From Malurus cyaneus samueli (Eukaryota > Chordata > Aves > Passeriformes > Maluridae), in NCBI GenBank assembly GCA_009741485.1, contig CM019236.1, positions 45,391,890 through 45,455,889 of the forward strand: DNA of 64,000 bases. Direction: 5' to 3'. Both the position numbers and the translations under genes were made by a program. This document shows positions 19,201 through 31,639 of the stretch, piece after piece. Position 1 is the stretch's first letter, and each line of letters opens with the position of its first letter. The notes under the pieces are model-generated. The model was not told where the DNA came from. It did no database searches and saw nothing but the letters and a program-made list of their open reading frames with translations.

Positions 19201-20370
19201 CACCCCTGAGAGTATCAGACTGATTGCAGCCAACAACAGATCTGGCTGCATCTTGCCCCTCTCTAGATCTGCTGTAGCCATCAATGAAGGAATAATGCAG
19301 AGACAAGGAGCTAGGCTGGTGCTAGGCTGGTGCTAAAACACTACTAGGCTTTACATTAAGTCCAAAGCAAAATAAACTGGCCAGCTGCAAGGCCAACTAG
19401 TTACAAGTAGCTAAAACAAAAGTTATGTATAGCCCATTCAGTCTCTTCCGATAGAGGAAGCTCTAACAACCAAAGCAATTGGTCTGTTAGAACTCCAATC
19501 ACAGAATCAAGGTATCTGAAATCTACCTTCTATGGTACAAGGAAGCACCAAGGGCCTGTAAAATACAAGTTTTCCCATCAATCTCACAGCAATGCTGAGG
19601 ATGTAAGAATGTTAGCAGCAGTGAAAGCTGTGTTTCCACAAAGCTCAGCACCCAATTAAAACTCTACAGAGAAGTTAACCGCTCACGTTGCTTCCTTCCC
19701 AAGCATTCATTTAATCAAGGCTAACCAGGCAATAACAATGGACAAACTGGTGTGAAATTCAGTTACAACACATTGCCTTAGCATGCCTCATTCCTCCCTG
19801 ACACTAATAAAGCAGGTATCTCCTCTTTTTGTCATTACCGTGGCTGTCTAACATGCTTTCATATTGTGACTGAGCTTTTTAGCCACCAGCTTAATTTCAT
19901 ACAACTTCATGTCACAAAGAAATGTATGTTTTCTGCTCCTTTTAAGACCAATCTTGATAAGACAACCGGGATGCATGAATTAACTTTAAAGAGCAAGCAA
20001 ATCTGAAAAGCCTGTTTTAAACTAGGTAATCAGAGCACACTTTCAGCTTAGCAGCCAATGTTAAGTCATATCACAGAGCCTGTCAGTCTGCTTTACAGCG
20101 CTTATGTACTGTTAAGACACATTTCAAAATGAACTGATGCTTTAAATTGCCTCGAAGTTCAGAGGAGGGGCATAATTAAGTGCATTGACAACTGTGAGAG
20201 CTACCACAATATAAGCTCCTTCTCAGATATGGGACAAAATTAAAGACAAGAAATACGAAGTATTAGTCTACATTAAGGTAAAGTTCTCAGAGTAGAACAG
20301 CACATTCTAAGTATAGAATACTTCCATCTTACCTGATAGACATCCCCGTTAACCACTCCATCAACAGCAT
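13107..20370 (-). CDS. CLTA: CLTA, clathrin light chain A (exon 1 not found)
   Basis: Regulatory light chain of clathrin triskelia, bound to heavy-chain hubs on coated pits and vesicles. Minus-strand exons: 20333-20370, 18396-18513, 16996-17107, 15506-15559 (neuronal insert) and 13107-13278. They join in frame, and the insert exon can be skipped without frame change. Visible: the linker (DAVDGVVNGDVYQ), the heavy-chain-binding coiled coil (ADRLQSEPESIRKWREEQ through EWYARQDEKLEKTKASNR), and the C-terminal segment ending KDVSRMRSVLISLKQAPLVR. The final residue is Arg; the mammalian protein as I recall it ends in His. The first exon (start Met, conserved N-terminal clathrin-regulatory motif, Hsc70-stimulating region) is not visible between 20371 and 26638 and may lie in the gap at 26639-27496. 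Confidence 0.95.
13279..15505 (-). other. CLTA intron; expected 36-nt neuronal exon not found
   Basis: Intron between the neuronal insert exon and the terminal exon. In mammals a second 12-codon neuronal exon (TNINHPCYSLEQ) lies here. I scanned the minus strand for it by eye and did not find it. No other recognisable feature. Confidence 0.5.
15506..15559 (-). CDS. CLTA: CLTA neuronal insert exon (54 nt, alternatively spliced)
   Basis: Minus strand: acceptor CTACCTAG, then 54 nt encoding VADEAFYKQPFADVIGYV, then donor GTATGT. It is identical to the 18-residue first half of the brain-specific insert of mammalian CLTA. Length is a multiple of three with phase 1 at both ends relative to the flanking exons, so inclusion or skipping preserves frame. 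Too short to appear as an open frame. Confidence 0.95.
15560..16995 (-). other. CLTA intron
   Basis: Between exon 4 and the neuronal exon. The only structure seen is a near-duplicated segment at about 16672-16735 (GTGGGTAGAGTAGA twice). The 102-codon minus frame at 15849-16157 has no recognisable similarity. Confidence 0.6.
16996..17107 (-). CDS. CLTA: CLTA exon 4 (coiled coil)
   Basis: Minus strand: acceptor TCTTCAG, 112 nt, donor GTAAAG. It encodes DANSRKQEAEWKEKAIKELE and EWYARQDEKLEKTKASNR, the heavy-chain-binding helix. Phase 1 in and phase 0+2 out (AG completes an Arg codon with the first G of the next exon). Confidence 0.97.
17108..18395 (-). other. CLTA intron with CR1 insertion
   Basis: Contains a minus-oriented CR1 fragment at 17985-18352 whose edge lies about 40 bp from the exon 3 donor. 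A short imperfect duplication of TTTGACAGCTGTGA lies at about 17695-17722. No exon seen. Confidence 0.6.
17985..18352 (-). repeat. CR1 LINE fragment, 3' part
   Basis: In plus orientation it reads ATAGAATGGCTTGAGTTGGA, then AAAGATCACCTAGCTCCAAC, CATGGGCAGAACACCTTCCA, AACCTGTGCCAGAGCCTCAC and CTCCAGGGGGAACAGCCCC: a reverse-complemented CR1 3' region. The 108-codon frame at 18016-18342 is CR1-derived. Confidence 0.92.
18396..18513 (-). CDS. CLTA: CLTA exon 3
   Basis: Minus strand: acceptor TCTGAAG, 118 nt, donor GTAAGC. It encodes ESNGPTDCYAAISQADRLQ, then SEPESIRKWREEQKERLEQL, joining the acidic linker to the heavy-chain-binding coiled coil. Phase 0 in and phase 1 out. Confidence 0.96.
18514..20332 (-). 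other. CLTA intron
   Basis: No exon seen. A short direct repeat of GCTAGGCTGGT occurs at about 19310-19335. Otherwise unique AT-rich sequence. Confidence 0.55.
20333..20370 (-). CDS. CLTA: CLTA exon 2 (38 nt)
   Basis: Minus strand: acceptor TTTACAG, 38 nt, donor GTAAGA. It encodes (G)AT-completed D then AVDGVVNGDVYQ, matching the vertebrate CLTA linker DAVDGVMNGEYYQ. Small but flanked by good splice sites and in frame with exon 3. Confidence 0.9.
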
Positions 20371-23300
20371 CTGTAAAGAAGTGACTTGTTTAGTCATTTG
20401 AGAAAAGATAGAACAGCCAGATTTATTGATTTCTGTAACTTGTATGGAAAGCTTTACCAGAGTATGTAATGTGGGAGTTGTGAAAATGAGTGTTACTTGA
20501 TACCCTGCAGGAACACTTCCTTCTCCCTGCATTTTTCTGGACAGGCATGAAAAACCAAGTGAGCCATCATTCTGCAGAACCAGAAATACAAGGTCATTTC
20601 TTCATCATGAGATCCTGCTTCTAACAACATAAACAGCAGAGCTGATACTGCTGAGAAGCTGCTACAGATTGCGTTCTACAGCTACTCCCACTTTGTCCTC
20701 CCTCTCTTAGAAGTTGACTACTACACAACTGTTCTGAAGGATGACTGCCACTTTTTTAGTGTCTACCAGGAAGATTAACAATCCCGCAGCCAGCACTTAG
20801 TAATTCTTATCCTACTTTGGTTACCTCCTAATCAGCTCAAAAGATATAGCTAACACCCCCAGCAAAGTCACCTTTCTGCTACCATCTGGGATGACATGCT
20901 TGATAGCTTCCTACTTCAGTTACAGCATTATTACCTCCGAAGTGACAGGGGCCATAGAGCCTCAGGAACAGGATCAGCCACAAATCTTTGCCAGAGAACC
21001 CCAAAATTTCATCTTTTTAAAATACAGCCATAGGGAACACATGTCAGTTGTGAGGCAAATTTTTAAGTTTTTTAAACTGTTTAAATCCCTGGGCTATGCA
21101 AAATACGCCAAGATTTTCAAGAACTGCTAAATCTCAGCAGGGCATCTCTCTGGAGCAGTGCCACGTAACATGTGTCTGCGTGATATACCAAGGAGTCATG
21201 TTAATGCCTTTCTCTCACTCTTAATGACACCATGGATAAATTTACCACACAGAGGTGTTTCCATCATGTTAATGCAACCCTCAGTGAAAAAAGCTGCTGT
21301 ACCAAACAGTAAGCAGAAAAAACAAGTTATTTTGCACTACCTTCTTAGAAAAAGATAACTGACTGACCTAAAACTAAAGAACATTATGCTGCTGTATCCT
21401 CTGTTTCTTTATGGCTAGGTATGCACTAGTTTCATATTACTAGTGAATGGCACACAGTAAGTTCTTCATACACCTTGTTTGAAGTCTTTATCCCTAAGCC
21501 CTGAAGAGCAATCATTAACTGTACTGGATGGAAGCTGTAAATTCAAAATTTCAAGAATGACAGTTAAGTTGGATGATACTAGTCCCCAAAAACATAGTTA
21601 CTAACTTTAGTAGGGGGAGACTCATGTTAATAAAAAAGAGCTTTTCAGTTATGAGAACCTGATATTTCATAACTAGACTCCTATAATTGAGAGATGGCTG
21701 CTACTTTGTCTGATTGCAACTCCTCTGTGAGATATAGGAGACCTTTACGAAGGTTAAAGTCACCAGCTGGGCCAGAGGGCTCATAAATCCTGAGGATGCT
21801 TTCAGGAACAGTGACAATATAGTTAAAGTTTTCTTATCAAGTCAAAAAACATTCATTATGGTGTTCACTACTCAGGCTGGTAGTCTGCTCAGGTAAAAGG
21901 AACAACAACATTATTTAAGGCTGTGGCTGAGATGAAACAGACAGGTTGGTCTAAGGGCCATTTTACTTCTGCATAGACAGAGCCACTCACAGACACTCAA
22001 CTAAGTGTTTCCAGAGGGCAACCAGGTCAGAAGCATTAGCAGTATTAGAGCAAACTTCCCATCTGTCCTGAGCTCCCTAGAATTTCAGATTAAGCTGCAG
22101 AGTCAGCATGCTGACTGAGCATATAACAAGCAGAAGAGGAAAGAGAATTGTACCAGCATGCTGTCATATGCCAATATAAGTGTGCTAACTGGAACAAGAC
22201 CAATAGTCAAACATTCCTTCCCTTCAGCTCTCCATGCTCAGTGCTATATAATTAAGTATGAAGTCTAGAAAAACTATCTTTTGCCAGCCTTCATACCAGT
22301 AATCAATGCTACTTGTGTATCTGTATTTTTGTTCAGAGAGGCATGCAATTTCATAACCATCTTCCCACAGAAAAAGCCTAAACACTGCCATCATAACATT
22401 TTCACCAGCCATGAACAATGAAACCCCTGCTCTGGCTTCAGAGTCCATCCAATTCTATCACAATATTGCATCTCCTGAAGTTAACATCAACATATTTAGA
22501 ACCATCTCAGTTCGTAAGGATCCATACTCCTTTATTTGCTTTTGAATTTAAGATAAACTCTTATTTCTAAGGACACTGTTGCAATGAACATGCCCAAACA
22601 TCTACTGTTCTGCAACACATGCTGACAATATGGTAATAATGAACTTTCATACAGCAACACAGATCATTTTTAGAGTCTGGAAGAGCTTGGAGAGGATAAG
22701 TCATATCAGCTGCCTTGCATTCACAGCAGATATAACAACCCAGCTTGCCAGAAACAGAAAGCCAGCCTCAGTGTCCTCCACATTTACTACAGCTTACAAA
22801 AGAAAAGGCTGGGTAGTTTGAAGATAAATACAAAAAACATTTTGTCACTTCCTAATCCTAGAAGTCAATACATGGCCTCAGAGATTTATCACAATGATGA
22901 TCAACTACTCTGAAGGCTACTACTTGCACTAATACCCCTCAGTGCCACTTGGCCTCAAAGGAAGTCTTGTTTGCTTAGTCTTGTTCACCAGCCTCCCTAA
23001 TGCCTTATTCTCAATGCAAAAGAGGACTGTTATCAGAAAAGTCAGAGGCTTCGGAGTACATTGCAACACTTTTCTTATGCTCTTTCAAAATAAAAGAATT
23101 TTTATGAGCTAGCTTCAGCATCCCTTTTAAAAAATAAGTATGCTATTTCTTCACTGCTACTTTCAGTGAGCTAGCAGCTCTAGTTAAAGCAACAGAAGAA
23201 TGAAGTTTAATATATTCTGACATAAGGTTAAGTAACTTCACCACTGAAGGCCTCATTTCCCATTCTTTTTCTTTTAGGCACAGTCATGCTTCCTTTTTAC

Positions 23301-26300
23301 TTACCTCTCACCTAAAAGATGATAAGACGAATCTTTCACAAAGCTTTTGCTTACATAGTTATGTAAGAACTTGGGGAATAAACAATTTTTCTAGCCATAA
23401 CTCAGTCTCATGCCTGTGTGCAAAATAAAGGCAAGCAACTCAGGAAGACTACTTCTTTCCTGTGTTTTAGTTCTAACCCGCTGTCATACCAAAACCCATT
23501 AGTTCCCTCATTTTCAATATGGCTAGAACTAAACCATACCTGCAATAACACTGTGCTATAAGAGCTTCTGTAATTTTCCAATGTAACAGCTTCTCTAAGT
23601 TCCACCTTCTGTAAATTTCCAATAGTATTCTCTTGAAAACAAAAATAATACATTTTTCTATCCTGACTTCATAATAATGAAGCATTACTAACAGGCTGAA
23701 TAGACACCACCCCTTTATTATACCTTTCTCAGTGCTGTCTTATGAGGTTCTGAAGCCTTCGATGATCTGGGTTTTGCTATGCAATCAGCAATGGCTAAAT
23801 GACTAAGGAAAAAATCAATAGTCAGAGGCAAGACCTCTTTCTGTCTGTGGTGCCAACTACAGAGACAGGAGGAATCAATTTTTTCCTAAATAATTTTCAA
23901 GCAAATTCATACTCAGTTCCTAAAAGGCTATTAAATTAAGTATCTAAACAAACCACCAGACACAATTAATTTTCTTAATTCCTAGAAGATCACGAATGTC
24001 TTTGGAAGATAGAGAAACATCATTCAATCAAGTTCATACAAAACTTACAGAGCTTGAAAATGTGAAGGTGATGATTGAGATTAGTCAGATTACATTAAAT
24101 TTGTGTGTATTTGCATGATTGTTAACATATAGAACTGGTTGTCTTTGAATTCAATTCCCCATAAGGAACTACTCAAACTGCCATGAGGCATATGTATAGG
24201 TATACAATATCTAGAAGCCACCCATTTCCACTTGAACTCTGTCTCCTGCTCAGAGAACATAGTAAGTGAACTGATATAACCTCAAGACATACTCTTGTCA
24301 GAATTTGACTGCAAATGCATGTAGATAGTGACTCATTACCGAAAAGAGAAACCTCGTAAGACATCACATTACTAATAACAAGGCAACAGCATTGTACTAC
24401 TTGATTTATGCAGTACTCCCTGCTTTCTGAAGCAGGGATTATGCTTCATTTTCCAAGGGAAAAAAGATTAGGTTTTCGCCTGCCCAGGCAGCTTGAATGG
24501 CATAGCTATTTACATAATGAATGGATCAGGCCAACCCTGACCACGGCAACATGAAGTGATGTGTGAGGCACATGAGCTTGGCAACATTCTGCCATTCTCC
24601 CCATCCTCACCTGGTACCCATCACTGCAGTAATAAACAGAATTCCCTATATTGTTATTACACTTCATGAAGCTCACTTCTGTCCATGTATTTGTCTCATC
24701 ATTAATCAAGAGACTGAAATTTATAAACTGTTTGTGATGAAAAACTGTGATTCTTAAAAGTGTGTTTCAAGAAGCTGATGACTGATTGTCATTACATCTG
24801 AAGTTAAGATCTTCAAACTTCAGTTTGAGAGCAGCCCAACTTACTACTTTTGGCCCAGTATTTAGAATGAACTTATCCAACAGACCTGTAAATAAGGAGT
24901 TCAAAAAAGGTTACGGTTAAAAAAAGTAAATCCACAAATCCCTGGTCACGATGCTTAAGGATTTACATAAGAACTTGCATTGTTTCAAGAAATTTGCATT
25001 CACCTGAAACAGCTTAATAAGCTAATCTGGCAGAGACTGCAACTGTCTGATATTTATCAAGGTAGTGAACAGATGCTAAGGAATGTGTAACACAAATGGC
25101 AACAGAAGTCATTAAATCATTTGTCACCACACCTGAACCAGCATATTTTGCATGGCTACCATCTGTGCTTTTTAGCATCAGGGAGAGAGAACAGACTCTG
25201 ACAATCAACAGAGATCAATTTTCTGTTAAAAAACAGGACCACCAAAAGTTCACAAGCATCATCTCCCTCACCTATTTAATAGGCAGAGAAAAAAGAGAAT
25301 ACAACAAAACAAGATGACAAAAAGTTCATGCCTAGACTTCCCAGATCCCTAGATCAAGTTATCATATTTATTATTTTATGAACCTCTTTCTAGACAAAGT
25401 TCTCCAATAACACTTTTGCATTTCATGACAAGACAACTTACGTGACTCTTGAAAGGCAGTTTAAGAGCTACTTTTAAATATCATCCAATTCAGAAGCATT
25501 TAACAAACTGACTTTTTGACAAGAAAACATTCTGCAATAGTCATCATTGCATGCACGTAAAGAATATAATCCTTTAGTTGTCCTAGTACCTTGTGTGAAA
25601 GACCAATGGTAGAAAATTAGTTTTTCAAACACCTACTTTAATGTTCCAGAGACTGTTTGGAAAAAACAGCCCATGTAAGGCATAATGTTTCCCTAAGGCT
25701 TTTGAAAGTAAGAAGGGAAGTGTCCACTGTGTCTGTTTCTGCACTATACATAGAATGCGGAAGTCAAACTATGTATGGTATCAAAACAGGATGGTGTTCT
25801 GATAATAATTATCCTCAAATTCTTGTGCTGGAGCAAGCTGGATCCCAGTAAACACCTTTATTTTCAGGAGTATGTAATCCATATATATGGACCTTATAAG
25901 TGAGCTGATGTTAAGGGTAGTGCTACCACTAAACAAGCACCGGGAGGTCTCCAATACCCAATTCAATAGCTGAGCCTTATTCCCAGAGATATGATGAACC
26001 TGCCCCTCACACACAAGATACATCAGTGATTTCTGATACCAAATTGCAAAATGAAGACTTAATTCCAAAGATGTTCCGACAGTGTACTGGGGAGCAAAGT
26101 TTTTCAACTTAGTCTGAAGAAGACTGGCATCTTACTGCAGTGACAAAGGGATGTCACATGAGAGCCAGTATGTTCCTCTGGCCCTGGTGACAAACGGAAG
26201 CTAAGTCTTCCGAGAGTGTTGCAACACCAACTCCTTTCCACTCAGAACTTCAGTTAAAACCTTTCATAATGAGAAGTGTTTATTCTGGGCTGCTTTAGCT

Positions 26301-26638
26301 ACTATTAGACTACCTGGAAACACACTAACCTGCACTTCCCAGGACACACAGTTCCCACCCTCCTCCAAACGCGCGTTCTGCAGTGTCGGGTTTGCTACGC
26401 TCAGTACAAAGGTTACCAAGGAACAAAGGCTGAAGGTTTAGTAAAATTAAACATTAGCTTAATTGCTCTCATACTTTAAGACGAAGATCACTCCTGCTGA
26501 AGACAGAAACTCAAGTGGGGGATTTATCCTGCTTTGGGAAGCCCTTCCTTCAGGCAGGCTCCTGGATTAGACGAGATCAGCACCGTTCGCATTAAGGATA
26601 TAAACACCCCTTAGGCATCTTCAGGGGATACAAACTAC
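20371..26638 (-). other. Presumed CLTA intron 1, no exon recognised
   Basis: AT-rich sequence with many short open frames and no recognisable similarity. The expected GC-rich first CLTA exon was not found. CpG content rises slightly near 26360-26600. The region could be partly CLTA intron and partly flank. Confidence 0.4.
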
Positions 26639-27496
26639 NNNNNNNNNNNNNNNNNNNNNNNNNNNNNNNNNNNNNNNNNNNNNNNNNNNNNNNNNNNNNN
26701 NNNNNNNNNNNNNNNNNNNNNNNNNNNNNNNNNNNNNNNNNNNNNNNNNNNNNNNNNNNNNNNNNNNNNNNNNNNNNNNNNNNNNNNNNNNNNNNNNNNN
26801 NNNNNNNNNNNNNNNNNNNNNNNNNNNNNNNNNNNNNNNNNNNNNNNNNNNNNNNNNNNNNNNNNNNNNNNNNNNNNNNNNNNNNNNNNNNNNNNNNNNN
26901 NNNNNNNNNNNNNNNNNNNNNNNNNNNNNNNNNNNNNNNNNNNNNNNNNNNNNNNNNNNNNNNNNNNNNNNNNNNNNNNNNNNNNNNNNNNNNNNNNNNN
27001 NNNNNNNNNNNNNNNNNNNNNNNNNNNNNNNNNNNNNNNNNNNNNNNNNNNNNNNNNNNNNNNNNNNNNNNNNNNNNNNNNNNNNNNNNNNNNNNNNNNN
27101 NNNNNNNNNNNNNNNNNNNNNNNNNNNNNNNNNNNNNNNNNNNNNNNNNNNNNNNNNNNNNNNNNNNNNNNNNNNNNNNNNNNNNNNNNNNNNNNNNNNN
27201 NNNNNNNNNNNNNNNNNNNNNNNNNNNNNNNNNNNNNNNNNNNNNNNNNNNNNNNNNNNNNNNNNNNNNNNNNNNNNNNNNNNNNNNNNNNNNNNNNNNN
27301 NNNNNNNNNNNNNNNNNNNNNNNNNNNNNNNNNNNNNNNNNNNNNNNNNNNNNNNNNNNNNNNNNNNNNNNNNNNNNNNNNNNNNNNNNNNNNNNNNNNN
27401 NNNNNNNNNNNNNNNNNNNNNNNNNNNNNNNNNNNNNNNNNNNNNNNNNNNNNNNNNNNNNNNNNNNNNNNNNNNNNNNNNNNNNNNNNNNNNNNN
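26639..27496. other. Assembly gap (858 N)
   Basis: Run of 858 unknown bases. The length is not a round default, so it may be an estimated gap. It is a candidate place for the missing CLTA exon 1 and CpG-island promoter. Open frames running through the N run are meaningless. Confidence 0.99.
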
Positions 27497-27760
27497 ATGG
27501 ACATAGGATTGTGTCTAAGATGGTTCTTAATGATCTCCAGTGAGGGAAACTCCACAGCCTCTCTGGGCAAACTATCCCAGTGCTCACTCACCCACACAGT
27601 AAAGTTCTCATATTCAGGTGGAACGTACTGTGCATCCGTTTTTGCCAGCTGTCTCATGTCCTAGTGGTTGGCACCACCAAGAAGAGCCTGGTGTCATCTT
27701 CTTGTAACTCCCACCTTTAGATATTTATACACATTAATGAGGTCAAACCAGTGTAAATTT
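27497..27760 (-). repeat. CR1 LINE fragment abutting the gap
   Basis: Minus-oriented CR1 3' sequence: TTCTTAATGATCTCCAGTGA, ACAGCCTCTCTGGGCAAACT, TCCCAGTGCTCACTCACCC, GTCTCATGTCCTAGTGGTTG, ATACACATTAATGAGGTCA. It begins immediately at the gap edge, so its 3' end may be hidden. Confidence 0.85.
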
Positions 27761-27882
27761 GGTAACCATGTGTTCCATTGACTGTTTTGACAAAGGTGTT
27801 CATTAGATGGGCAGTGACTTCTGTTACAGTTTTTTTGACAGTTCCTTTGATCAGTTTCTGTATCTGGCTTATCACACAGATA

Positions 27883-28430
27883 GAAACATACAATCGTAGA
27901 ATGTTAAGGGGTTGTAATGGAACAAAAGATCATCTAGTCCCAAACCCTGATGCCATGGGCAAGGACACCTTCTACTAGAGCAGCTTGCTCCAGGCCTTAA
28001 CCAACCTTATCCAGCCAGGAACATTGTAATTGTTGGGACATCCACAACCTTCCTGAGTAAACTGTTCCAGTGTCTGTCCACCATCAGAGTAAAGAATTTC
28101 TTCCTAATATCTAACATAAATTTCCCCTCTTTCAGTATGTACCCATAACTCCTTGTCCTGTCACAATTCCTGACGCTCACTTCCTCTCCAATTTTCCTGT
28201 AGGCCCGCTTTAGATTCTGCAATGTTGCTATAAGGTCTCCACACGGCCTTCTTTTCTCCAGGCTGAACAGCCCCTAATTCCTCAGTCTGTTTTTGTAGGG
28301 ACAATGCTCCAGTCCTCTTACCGAAGAGCTTCCTGTTGGCCACGGGGGAAGGCAGGCAGGTGGCTGGGGGAGCAGCCTCTGGATTTGCACCAACCTTTCC
28401 ATGTCATTCTTATGCTGAGGTAACCACAAC
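27883..28430 (-). repeat. CR1 LINE fragment
   Basis: In plus orientation: CATACAATCGTAGAATGTTA, AAGATCATCTAGTCCCAAAC, GATGCCATGGGCAAGGACAC, AACTGTTCCAGTGTCTGTCC, TTCTTCCTAATATCTAACAT, TCTCCAGGCTGAACAGCCCC. This is an almost full-length CR1 3' end, reverse complemented. Minus-strand frames at 28007-28343 are CR1-derived. Confidence 0.93.
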
Positions 28431-31400
28431 AGTTTGCAGTATTCGATGGGATCTCATGTTAGCAGAGAGCGGGACAACCACCTCCTTCAGTCTGCTGGCA
28501 ATGCATATCATTTATTGGCAGCAGAGAGGAGACGGGGAAAATATTGCTGTAAGAAAGGAGCAAATGATGCTGGCAGCCCTCAAACTGGTGCAATTGCCAC
28601 AAGAGGTACTTGTTTAATTCCACTTACATGTTGCCTATAAATCTGTGTACGTTTCATGATATACTAGAGGTAATGCCATCCAAGCTTATGTTATAGTCCC
28701 AAACAATAGTTCAAACATGAGGCCAAGTTCAGAGAAAAATTTAACTCTGAAAGATAGTTGTTTTGCATGTGAATTTAACAGTATGAGATAAACCACATGC
28801 TTAGTTACACTTCTTCCCCTCTGTCAATATCATTTGCTCAGGAAAAAAAGCACAACTAAAGTTCTGCAGTGTGACAGAGAGCTCCCTTCACCTCATTTAG
28901 TCAATTGAAACATGTGCCTCGTTTCTCCTGTGAAAACTCAGAATGTGGCAGGAGGCTAGACTTTCCTGATTTTGTATCTTGTAGAAACATAGCAAGGTTA
29001 TTTATTTTAAATAATCTCCAGCTGCCACAGGAAAGCTAAACAATTATAAATAACAGCAGTAAGCAGGCTCATAACTCACACCAGGAGACCATAAAAATGA
29101 AATGCCACCATGAAGCATATGCCACAATCTCACAGAAACTTGCTGACTTTTTTCCACAAGTTCTTCTAAAAACACACTCCCATGTGCATTTTTGTCAGTC
29201 TTCTTTCCTTATATATAAACAAAAATAATATTGCACTGTTTCCTTTTAACTATGAATAGCAAATTTTGGATGACAGTCTAGCTACTTCCTCTTTTGCTTT
29301 TCCACTCCTTCTTAGTCCTCTAGGGGATTTCTGATGATTTAATGGCACAAATATAAGTAGGACATTGTGATTTAAAATGAAAAGCAAATCCGGTTACTTG
29401 CATGTCCTAAAATTGCCGAATAGGGATTAAATAATATGAAATATCAGCAGAATTACAATTTTTCAAATGACCAAGAAAATTATTTTTGCTGTTCCATCAG
29501 AATGAGTAACTGAATGTTATTTGCTTTAGATGCAGAGGATAATACATTGAGCCCTTAGATCTGTTTTGATGATGAATTCCAAAATTTGTATGTTATCTAT
29601 AATTCAAATGGACTGTGAAGTGTTCTTGCATTGACAAAGCTATTATTACTTTCCTGCTTTCTTACCCTGTGAAAAAGTCAAGATATCTCCCTTTCTAGAG
29701 GCTGGTGTTACTGCTTAGAGACTCGCACAAAATATAAGAGTAGCATACCATTTGTTATTCATCCACAGTGGTTTGTTGATGTGTCACACTGAGAAGAAGA
29801 GAAATATTAGATTAATAAACCTTCATGAAAATCCGAAAAGGCAATCAGATTACCAAAGAGTGTCAGGATTGTTCTTTTTCTATCTATTCATTGAAAGACG
29901 ATGACATTTAATTCCAGTATCTATATGTTCTGAGATCTGTTTTAGAAGTAGTTTAAAAATATGTTTTCAAGCATTCATGAAAATATGGGATTGCAATTCT
30001 GCACTTCCAACATTAAGAAAATCATTGCAACAAGGTAGTGGGATTTCTCTGGCTCTTTCAGAATGTTTTTGATTTAAGAAATAAAATAATTAGTAGAACA
30101 GATGTTTCTAGAACAAAAAAAATTAAATGCAAGTTCTTACAACACTCTGTAAGGATGCAAATGAGACAGGCATTGCACAGCTGACATCTGGACATGAATC
30201 ACTTCCCAGGAAATCTCTCTGACTAGAACCTCACTGGACAAGAGCCTGCAGTTAATAGAAAGTAGAAGGTGAGAGCGCATTATGAGTAGTCCTAGAGACT
30301 AGGACTACTTGGTCCAGTTCTGTTGAAATCAATTAAGAGGTTCCCTCAAAGTACTGATAGCTAGTGACTTTCAAGCCACAGACAGAAGTTAGGAAAAAAC
30401 CCTATGTTTTCACATACAAGATCCTAGTATTTTATGATTAGACTCCCTCATCAGAAAGCTGTTCCTTACTTGGGGTCAGATTGCCATTCCTTCATAAGGT
30501 ACAAGAGCCAAAAAGAACTGATTTGAGAGGCACATAAAGCTATCAGCATCTGTCTGCTCCATAGCAGCTACCCTGCACATCACTTCACATCAATCTGGAA
30601 TTTCCCTCAAAGCAGTTTTGTAAAGGTCACTGCACACATACTGACTTGGACACTTACAGCTACAATTAACAGTTCTACTAAATGGGTCTATGAAGACTAA
30701 AGCCCACAAAGAAAACATTTATACACATCACTACTGTGCAGCTCAAGCCCATCTTCACTGCAGAGTCATGCTGCAGCTGTTCACCTTGTTTTGATGGGAC
30801 TGGATTAAAAACTAAGCCAGGGTCTATAATTCATATTGACACTAGCATCTTAAATAACCTATCTGCCTGCTCTGCCTACCTTGGAAGAGCAAAGAGCAAT
30901 TCACCTGTTCAGACAACTAAACTGGAAATGTGTTTATTGCTACAAAACTGAAGAGAAGCCAGTCTTGGCTTATATATGTAGTTCTCATCCCCAGAAAGAA
31001 GGCAATTTTTTCATGAGAGAGGTTCCTTGGTTGCATCGAGTTACCAGCTAGGTGAGAGGGTTTGAAATGGCCCACTTTTACTTCACATACATATTGACAA
31101 ACATGTCTTCTGCTACAAGAGCTCCACTACTACAGCAAGACACACTGCTTTCAGTTTATTAAGCTGATTTGCTGCCATGAGAATTTAATTAAATTGAATA
31201 ATGAAGAGACGCTGCTGATAGTGTCTACATTGCTAAACACAAACCTCCCAAGATGAGAAGTGCAGCTGCTTTCCAGAGAACATCCAGCAGTCAGTAAAAT
31301 AAGAAACATACCTACAACTAATAGATATGGGGTGCTTTGCTGATTTTTGGTTGCTCCTACAGCTGTATCTCTAATCATCACAGCTGTGCACGGTATTCAA

Positions 31401-31639
31401 GCAGAATCTGAGTAAGCAGAAAATAGTCATTGTTCCTACCTAAGGGAAGCACAGAGTTGCACAAGGTTGAACAGAGTGGAGGGATAAACTGCTAGAGCAG
31501 AATAGTAGGAAGTAATACAACAAGAATAGTATAAAGAGACAGGTTTGCAAATACAGAGTTAAGGTACTTGAAATTATATGAATTATAGAGTAAGCAATAT
31601 CATGAGGGTAAAGTCTTGGGAATCTTTTTGATGGATAGA
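28431..31639. other. Gene-poor region
   Basis: AT-rich unique sequence with no recognisable exon, RNA gene or repeat. Only short frames without similarity. Confidence 0.5.

Noticed and set aside
26592..27657. Two minus-strand frames of 331 and 340 codons across the gap
   Set aside because: They consist almost entirely of unknown residues from the N run; the readable ends are CR1-derived or unrelated.
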